Shown: one piece after another, positions 9,095 through 15,000 of the stretch | Layout: every line of letters starts with the position of its first letter | Numbering within the stretch: position 1 is the stretch's first letter | Source: Cristatella mucedo | Taxonomy: Eukaryota; Bryozoa; Phylactolaemata; Cristatellidae | NCBI GenBank assembly: GCA_009760855.2 | Contig: WPIO01000024.1 | Location: 4,218,501-4,233,500, forward strand | DNA length: 15,000 bases | Direction: 5' to 3' | Notes under the pieces: model-generated | Told to the model about the DNA's origin: nothing | What the model saw: only the letters and a program-made list of their open reading frames with translations | Database searches by the model: none | Made by a program: the position numbers and the translations under genes

Positions 9095-9598
9095 AACCAA
9101 GGCTTGGTGTGACTGCCGGTTAATCAACAGATACTGAAAAAAGTTCATACCAGCACCCAAAAGGCCTGCCATGGTTCGCTGATAGATTTTCGGCTTCTTT
9201 GTGCCATCAAGACGAGTATGGACAGTAACTTAACTGTTCCATTCATCAGCTTAAAAATCGTTGGCGATAGAAGATTTAGCACTACAGGTCTAAGACTGTG
9301 GAACTCACTTAAAAATTCTTAAGCAACAACCACTAGTCTCTGGCTGCTTAATATGGCCCATTCTTTTTTGTGGTCCTGACCTATTTCTTCCATATGACAT
9401 ACCACCTCAGTAACTCTCCTGACTCTGCTATGCTTCCCACTTTCTCTTTGTTGCTCGAGGTGAAGGTAGTTGGCCACTAAATGCTTACCGAAAGCCACCT
9501 AGGCGGTGAGTTCGCTACACAAAACTCTCCTGTGCAACACCCTCGTTGTCTTTGTGGCTTTGTGGAGTTACAGACGGAGATACATTCATTACATAGCA
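9095..9598 (+). mobile_element. 5'-truncated copy of the L2-like element, inverted
   Basis: Read on the plus strand, this aligns almost collinearly with the minus strand of 2410-1899. TGCCGGTTAATCAACAGA matches the start of the PVEQR segment. LTVPFISLKIVGDRRFST (from 9230) matches LAVPFLSLMTVGDRSFSS, and GLRLWNSL then ends at a stop at 9320-9322. CTCTGCTATGCTTCCCACTTTC matches the segment before the poly-T tract. The 3' UTR with TTTGTGGAGTTACAGACGGAG and an eroded ATTAC tail closes it near 9598. Stops (TGA, TAG) lie at about 9179-9184. Only the C-terminal RT part and 3' UTR are present, the usual result of incomplete reverse transcription. It is more eroded than the 1899-5392 copy. Confidence 0.85.
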
Positions 9599-9881
9599 TA
9601 ATTGGGTTTAAATTGACCTGCATGCTATAAGAATGTGATTGCACGGTGATATCGTGCATCCATAGGATAAAGTTTACGAGCAAAGTAGAAGACTATCGTG
9701 GATATTAGGAATGAAAAAACATGGGATGATAAAATGAAGGAAGTATGTATGGGGGAAGAAAACACTTTTAAGTACACGGAAAAGGCGTTTATGAAAAGTT
9801 CGCTTGGCTGAATGAAAATCTTGGAAGAAGGCATGTGCTTATAAATGAGATTGAAGCATTCGTTCTTGATGTCCTTCTTCT
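9599..9881. other. Unassigned spacer
   Basis: Sequence between the tail of the truncated L2-like copy and the first decamer array. No supported feature. Confidence 0.5.
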
Positions 9882-10788
9882 GACTCCATCTGTCTGTGCA
9901 TGTATCCACCTGCCTCCGCCTGTCTCCGTCCGTCTTAGTCTATGTGAGTCTGTCTTGCTCAGTCTCTGTATGTCTCTGTCTGTCTCTGCCTGTCACTGCC
10001 TGTCTCTGCCTGTATCTGCCTGTCACTGCCTGCCTCTGCCTGTGTCTGCCTGTGTCTGCTTGTCTCTGCCCGTCTCTGTCATTCTCTGTCTGCGTCTGTC
10101 AGTCTCTTGTCTGTCACTGTCTGTCACTGTCCGTCTCCGTTTGTCCCTGTCTGTCTCAGTATGTCTCTGTCTCCGTCTGTCTCTGTTTCCGTATGCATCC
10201 GTATGTCTCTGCAGGTCTCAGTCTCAGCCGGTCTCTGTCTATCTCAGTCTGTCTCCGTCTGTCTCAGTCTGTCTCAGTCTGTCTCAGTCTGTCTTTGTCT
10301 GTTTCTGTCTGTTCTGTCTGTCTCAGTCTGTCTCAGTCTGTCTTTGTCTGTCTCCGTCTGTTTCTGTCTGTCTCCGCCATTCTCCACCTGTCTCTGCCTG
10401 TCTCTGCCTCTTTCTGCCGGTCTCTGCCGGTTTCCACCTGTCTCTGTCTGTCTCTTTTTGTCTCTGTCTGTCTCTTGTCTGTCATCGTCTGTAACTATCC
10501 GTCTCCCTTCGTCCCCGTCTGTCTCAGTCTGTCTCTGTCTCCGTCTGTCTCTGTGCCCATGCGTCTCCGTCTCTGCCTGTCTCTGTTTCCTTCTGTCTCC
10601 CTCACTCTTCTTCTGACTCCGTCCATGTATGTCTAAGTCTGTCTCAGTCTGTCTCAGTATGTCTCAGTCTGTCTCAGTCTGTCTCAGTCTGTCTCAGTCT
10701 GTCTCAGTCTGTCTCAGTCTGTCTCAGTCTGTCTCAGTCTGTCTTCGTCCGTCTCACTCTTTCTCAGTTTGTCTCAGTCTGTCTCGCT
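9882..10788 (+). repeat. Diverged 10-bp pyrimidine-rich minisatellite
   Basis: About 900 bp of a 10-bp unit of the form GTCTCNGYCT. The left part is mostly GTCTCTGCCT and relatives, the middle is mixed, and the right core (10641-10740) is GTCTCAGTCT in nine of ten consecutive units, the tenth having one change. Occasional one- or two-base indels shift phase, for example at about 10312. The plus-strand frames of 169-246 codons here, all Ser/Val/Cys/Leu, are the repeat read in three frames and not proteins. A part of the array is duplicated within itself (10103-10186 and 10471-10554). Confidence 0.95.
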
Positions 10789-10969
10789 CATGTTACTTTT
10801 ATTGTCATGTCACTATTAATGTCACATTACCTACCATTCAGTCGCGTTTCCCTTTGTAGCAAATGTTAGGCGCCTAGAAAGTGATTGAGTTCTCCGATGG
10901 CGCTTTTTAGAGTGCATTATTATTATTCTTATTCTTAAAATTATCGATACATGCAGCAACAGAGTTAAG
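10789..10969. other. Unassigned spacer after the first array
   Basis: Unique-looking sequence with a short (TTA)n run near 10918-10928. No supported feature. Confidence 0.5.
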
Positions 10970-11540
10970 ATAATTTGGTTTTCTTTCTGTCATATTTGCT
11001 TGTATTTAAATATATACGCAAGGTTATGCATTACCACATTTATCTCGAATTTACTCAGCTTTCGAATTCTATGAATAAAGCAGTTACATCTGACTGTGCT
11101 CACATTACAGTCTCGCCAGCATTTAGATGAAAAGAGTCATGAATGAATGCATCCTTCTTTAAAGGCCTCTGCAATTAGTCCTAACGCCAAATTCTTAGTA
11201 TTATGAGTGATCGTCTTAGCCCAAGGTTTAGTACATCCGGAAAAGGCAATGGAAAAGGAAAATGTTGCATCATTTATAAATTCATACACATATTTCAACC
11301 ACTAACCGTGCAAGAGTAAAGATTCCAAACTGCCATTATTTCAAGAAGTATATTGAAATTACATGCGAAGTCGGGGAGTGAATCTTTACCTTCGTCTTTG
11401 TATCCGTACGTAGGGCTGGCTTTGCTTCCGTCTCTATTCAGTCTGAAACTAATGCGTTCACATCAGTTCTGCTGCTTATTACGAAGGAACTTTATTGGTC
11501 TTTTGAAAAAGCCAAAATGACAATTACTCATGTCTACAAA
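10970..11540 (+). repeat. Old repeat unit, copy A
   Basis: This aligns collinearly to 12070-12630 at an offset of 1,092-1,095 bp. Shared anchors include CGAATT with flanks (11063 and 12157), a TAGTCCT block (11176 and 12271), a block near 11359 and 12452 with 27 of 36 bases equal by eye, and GTCTGAAACTAATGCG versus GTCTGAGAATAATGCG (11441 and 12533). No protein similarity was noticed. It could be an eroded non-autonomous element or an old tandem duplication. Its edges are approximate. Confidence 0.6.
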
Positions 11541-12069
11541 TTAGTTTAGCCAGAAAATCTAGTGATTGAATATCATCGCAATCCATTTGGGCTCGTATTA
11601 TTTTTTTATTATTATCTTGAAAAGGCTGAAGCCAAGAAAATATCGTAGGAATAAATTACTAAATTAATTAAATAAAAAAAATTGCTAAACTAAATTGCTC
11701 TGTTCTCTCTCGATCGCCTGTTGTTGGTGCCATTTCCAGGGTAAGAAGCGACGGTAACACTAGCCTAATGGAAAAACGCCAGACATAATAAAAAAAGCCA
11801 TTTTACTGTTAGCTTCTGCCCAGGTCCTGTATTGAATTTACGCAGCTTGAAGCACTTGCCAGGGACCGACTAGCACGTATCTCTAGCTTCTCGGGTTCCA
11901 CAGCTGGACCGTAAGATTTCACAGGATTTCTCGCACCTTGCTATTCTGGAAGACATGCTTTTAGTGGCGTTTACATTGGGTTGGACAATCGGAGAGCTGG
12001 TGGCAGTGAATTTTGGTAAGCTTTCGCCTGTGACTCATTCGGTTAATGTCTTACATTTGGTATAGCCAA
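11541..12069. other. Unassigned sequence between repeat copies A and B
   Basis: Contains an AT-rich stretch with poly-T and poly-A runs (11600-11690), then unique-looking sequence. No gene or RNA is supported. If copies A and B are tandem units, this would be their diverged or unrelated junction part. Confidence 0.5.
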
Positions 12070-12630
12070 AGAAATAGTTTTGTCCCCACTTGCTGGCAGT
12101 GTACAATATATGCGAAGTTATACATTCCCTCTGTTAGCTTTAGTTTATATAGCTGTCGAATTAACTTAGGTAAAGTAGTCATCTCTGGCAGGTCTTACCT
12201 TTGAGGTTTAAAGCACAACTAAGTTGGTAAGATTTGCATGAAGGCTCGCTTAATTAATTACGTCAACAACTAGTCCTGATTCGTTAGGTTCAGTAATACG
12301 CAGTAAAAACTTAGCATGACGTTTATTAGGTCCGAAAGATCTATTGGAGAGAGATATGCGAGCTCTATTTTTAAATCCACCATCGTATTCAGGCTAAAAA
12401 CCTTTCCGGAATAAAGATCGGGCATTGCCAATACGCTTTGGCGATATTTGGCAATCACGTGTGAGGTGAGGGAGTAAATATTTGCCTTCCTGGTAATATT
12501 GATAGGGCCTCACTTACTCTTGGCTTCATTTCGTCTGAGAATAATGCGGTCATCGAGACGACATTTCGTTAAACGTATACAATGTATTATATTAAGAAAT
12601 GGCTCGTGTAATAACTTCAATTAAGGTACC
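12070..12630 (+). repeat. Old repeat unit, copy B
   Basis: Partner of 10970-11540 in the same orientation. The near-constant offset over more than 450 bp argues for shared ancestry rather than chance, and the many substitutions argue for great age. A 62-codon minus frame inside it (12270-12458) has no counterpart preserved in copy A, so it is not taken as a gene. Confidence 0.6.
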
Positions 12631-12929
12631 AGTCTTGACTTAGCATAAAGGGATATATTTATATCATAATCTGTAAAGGGCCGATCATAGGCATTTCCCA
12701 TTCTTACATTGCAAGTTTAATGCGTTGCGGTTGCGTGCCAACGGTAAATTCTATTTGTAGTTTATGGTTTTGGTGCAAAATGGCAGCTGTGTTTTGATTA
12801 TAAATGTCAGAGTATGCAGGTAATTACTCGGCCAAGGTAGTCGGCTTTACCGATAATCAGCTACTATTTTGTGCATCCAAAGCACCTCGTATATTTTACT
12901 CAGGATATCGCCAAGTGTTCATTGTAGTT
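12631..12929. other. Unassigned spacer
   Basis: Sequence between repeat copy B and the third L2-like tail. No supported feature. Confidence 0.5.
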
Positions 12930-13003
12930 TATGTAATATAATGTAATGTATATCAATCTATGACCCCACAAAGCCACAAATACTATGCGGTTGTTACTGC
13001 GGA
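12930..13003 (-). mobile_element. Third, minimal 3'-tail copy of the L2-like element
   Basis: On the plus strand this reads TATAATGTAATGTAT, a diverged middle, then CCCACAAAGCCACAAATAC and GTTGTTACTGCGGAAG. It parallels 1897-1975 (TAATGTAATGTAAT, CTCCACAAAGTGATAAATACC, GTGTTACTCAGGAGAG) and, in reverse, the 3' UTR at 9523-9596. Only about 74 bp remain. Its truncated side faces the compound array, which begins about 15 bp later. Confidence 0.65.
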
Positions 13004-13015
13004 AGTCTAATATCC

Positions 13016-13140
13016 TTGTCTCTGTCGGTCGATCTGTCTGTCAGTCTGTGTCAGTCTGTGTCAGTCTGTGTCAGTCTGTGTCAGTCTGTGTCAGTCTGTG
13101 TCAGTCTGTGTCAGTCTGTGTCTATCTATCTGTGCGTCAG
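13016..13140 (+). repeat. TCAGTCTGTG decamer array
   Basis: Eight perfect copies of TCAGTCTGTG occupy 13041-13120, with a degenerate entry (13016-13040) and an exit of TCTATCTATCTGTGCGTCAG (13121-13140). The unit is one base away from a rotation of the GTCTCAGTCT type unit at 10641-10740, so the two arrays are likely related. Confidence 0.95.
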
Positions 13141-13260
13141 TCCGCGTCGGTCCGCGTCGGTCCGCGTCGGTCCGCGTCGGTCCGCGTCGGTCCGCGTCGG
13201 TCCGCGTCGGTCCGCGTCGGCCCGCGTCGGCCCGCGTCGGCCCGCGTCGACCCGCGTCGG
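13141..13260 (+). repeat. TCCGCGTCGG / CCCGCGTCGG decamer array
   Basis: Eight perfect TCCGCGTCGG units (13141-13220) are followed by four CCCGCGTCGG-type units, one with a final A (13221-13260). The unit length stays 10 bp while the base composition changes abruptly from T-rich to about 80% GC. This block is the bridge to the 13-bp array on its right. Confidence 0.95.
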
Positions 13261-14281
13261 CCCGCTTCGTCTGCCCGCGTCGGCCCGCGTCGTCTGCCCG
13301 CGTCGGCCCGCGTCGTCTGCCCGCGTCGTCTGCCCGCGTCGTCGGCCCGCGTCGTCGGCCCGCGTCGTCGGCCCGCGTCGTCGGCCCGCGTCGTCGGCCC
13401 GCGTCGTCGGCCCGCGTCGTCGGCCCGCGTCGTCGGCCCGCGTCGGCCCGCGTCGTCTGCCCGCGTCGTCGGCCCGCGTCGTCGGCCCGCGTCGTCGGCC
13501 CGCGTCGTCGGCCCGCGTCGTCGGCCCGCGTCGTCGGCCCGCGTCGGCCCGCGTCGTCGGCCCGCGTCGTCTGCCCGCGTCGTCGGCCCGCGTCGTCAAC
13601 CCGCGTCGTCGGCCCGCGTCGGCCCGCGTCGTCTGCCCGCGTCGTCGGCCCGCGTCGTCGGCCCGCGTCGTCGGCCCGCGTCGTCTGCCCGCGTCGTCTG
13701 CCCGCGTCGTCTGTCCCCGTCGTGCCCGCGTCGTCTGCCCGCGTCGTCGGCCCGCGTCGTCGGCCCGCGTCGTCGGCCCGCGTCGTCGGCCCGCGTCGTC
13801 GGCCCGCGTCGTCGGCCCGCGTCGTCGGCCCGCGTCGTCGGCCCGCGTCGTCGGCCCGCGTCGTCGGCCCGCGTCGTCGGCCCGCGTCGTCGGCCCGCGT
13901 CGTCGGCCCGCGTCGTCGGCCCGCGTCGTCGGCCCCGCGTCGTCGGCCCGCGTCGTCGGCCCGCGTCGTCGGCCCGCGTCGTCGGCCCGCGTCGTCGGCC
14001 CGCGTCGTCGGCCCGCGTCGTCGGCCCGCGTCGTCTGCCCGCGTCGTCTGCCCGCGTCGTCTGCCCGCGTCGTCTGCCCGCGTCGTCGGCCCGCGTCGTC
14101 GGCCCGCGTCGTCGGCCCGCGTCGTCGGCCCGCGTCGTCGGCCCGCGTCGTCGGCCCGCGTCGTCGGCCCGCGTCGTCGGCCCGCGTCGTCGGCCCGCGT
14201 CGTCGGCCCGCGTCGTCGGCCCGCGTCGTCGGCCCGCGTCGTCGGCCCGCGTCGTCGGCCCGCGTCGTCGGCCCGCGTCGT
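13261..14281 (+). repeat. CpG-saturated 13-bp minisatellite
   Basis: About 1 kb of CCCGCGTCGTCGG units, roughly 75 copies by length, including a variant with CTG in place of CGG. A few 10-bp CCCGCGTCGG units remain near its left end and at about 13441, 13541 and 13617. A 14-bp unit with an extra C lies at about 13931-13944, and an odd CCCCGTCGTG unit at about 13714-13725. Each unit is 11 of 13 GC with four CpG dinucleotides. Stop-free frames on both strands (a VVGPRRRPASSAR 13-residue period on plus, ADDAGRRRGPTTR on minus) follow from 3 x 13 = 39 nt and are not evidence of protein. Confidence 0.97.
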
Positions 14282-14904
14282 CTGTCTCTGTCTCTCTGTC
14301 TCTCTCTCTCTCTGTCTCTCTCTCTCTGTCTCTCTCTCTGTCTCTCTCCATCTCTGTCTCTGTCTCTCTCTGTCTCTCTCCATCTCTGTCTCTCTCTGTC
14401 TCTCTCCGTCTCTGTCTCTCTCCGTCTCTCTCCGTCTCTCTCCTTCTCTCTCCGTCTCTCTCCGTCTCTCTCCGTCTCTCTCCGTCTCTCTCCGTCTCTC
14501 CCATTCTCTCTCCGTTTCTCTCCGTCTCTCTCCGTCTCTCTTCGTCTCTTTCCGTCTCTCTCCGTCTCTCTCCGTCTCCCTCCGTCTCTCTCCGTCTCTC
14601 TTCGTCTCTCTCCGTCTCACTCCGTCTCCCTCCGTCTCCATCCGCCTCTCTCCGTCTCTCTCCGTCTCCCTCCGTCTCTCTCCGTCTTTCTCTGTCTCTC
14701 TCCGTCTCTCTCCGTCTCTCTCCGTTTCTCTCCGTCTCTCTCCGTCTCCCTCCGTCTCTCTCCGTCTTTCTCTGTCTCTCTCCGTCTCTCTCCGTCTCTC
14801 TCCGTTTCTCTCCGTCTCTCTCCGTCTGTCTCTCTCTGTCTCTCTCTCTTTCTCTCTGGCTCTCTCTGTCTCTTTCTGTCTCTCTCTGTCTCTCTCTGTC
14901 TCTG

Positions 14905-14971
<67 letters not shown>

Positions 14972-14975
14972 GTCT
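14282..14975 (+). repeat. TCCGTCTCTC decamer array and (TC)n tract
   Basis: This begins as irregular TCTCTGTCTC (14282-14404), then becomes a 10-bp array of TCCGTCTCTC and close variants (about 14405-14830). It returns to irregular TCTCTGTC and ends in about 50 bp of pure TC (14909-14961). The plus strand is almost entirely pyrimidine. The minus-strand frames rich in Arg, Glu and Thr are translations of this repeat. It contains an exact 80-bp duplication (14661-14740 = 14741-14820). Confidence 0.95.
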
Positions 14976-15000
14976 TGCATACATGTTGCTAGTGCGATTT

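Noticed and set aside
9835-10859. Plus-strand ORFs of 219, 246, 169 and 76 codons rich in Ser, Val, Cys and Leu
   Set aside because: These are the decamer array read in three frames. The periodic SVSVCLSLSQ peptide is simply three 10-bp units.
13261-14281. CRISPR-like regular array
   Set aside because: There are no unique spacers: units are contiguous 13-mers. The window is eukaryotic and no cas-like gene is present.
13016-14992. 658-codon plus-strand ORF, and minus-strand ORFs of 629, 462 and 157 codons in the same place
   Set aside because: Every long frame is a translation of 10- and 13-bp repeats lacking stop codons, open in several frames and on both strands at once. No non-repetitive domain, plausible start context or splice structure accompanies them.
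1-15000. tRNA and rRNA genes
   Set aside because: Looked for B-box-like GGTTCGA patterns and conserved rRNA segments; isolated partial matches such as those near 650 and 1350 lack a foldable cloverleaf.

Overview
This is eukaryotic, non-coding DNA, most likely from an animal, probably an invertebrate. I find no intact cellular gene. What can be recognised is decayed non-LTR retrotransposon sequence of the CR1/L2 type, which is common in invertebrates and many vertebrates, and very long simple tandem arrays. There are no operons, ribosome binding sites or closely packed genes that would suggest a prokaryote. The species cannot be named from this window.

Layout. 1-1890 is unassigned, apart from a short pyrimidine microsatellite (351-420), a doubtful retrotransposon C-terminal scrap (786-950) and a 21-bp dimer (1541-1582). 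1899-5392 holds a near full-length L2-like element on the minus strand. It has a GC-rich 5' region, an AP-endonuclease, a reverse transcriptase with its YADD box, the usual C-terminal region, and a 3' UTR ending in ATTAC repeats. An 8-bp direct repeat (AACCGGTA on the plus strand) lies at both predicted ends and is a plausible target-site duplication. The ORF is broken by at least three frameshifts and several stops, so the copy is dead. 5401-9090 is mostly unassigned, with an L2-type RT C-terminus (6618-6900, plus), a probable endonuclease fragment (7400-7606, minus) and a weak solo-LTR candidate (7924-8138). 9095-9598 is a second, 5'-truncated, inverted copy of the 3' end of the 1899-5392 element.

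The right third is dominated by tandem arrays. 9882-10788 is a diverged 10-bp pyrimidine-rich minisatellite. 10970-11540 and 12070-12630 are two old, collinear copies of one unit, about 1,094 bp apart. 12930-13003 is a third, very short copy of the L2-like 3' tail. From about 13016 to 14975 there is a compound array: TCAGTCTGTG decamers, then TCCGCGTCGG decamers, then a CpG-saturated 13-bp unit (about 1 kb), then TCCGTCTCTC decamers, then a TC dinucleotide run. The very long ORFs here, open on both strands, come from stop-free repeat units whose length is not a multiple of three; I do not call them genes.

The most unusual point is that several adjacent arrays with different sequences keep a 10-bp unit. 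One changes to 13 bp, apparently by gaining a triplet, and two arrays carry higher-order duplications. These read as unequal exchange or slippage acting on one pyrimidine-biased ancestor. I see no evidence of a new enzymatic or defence system.
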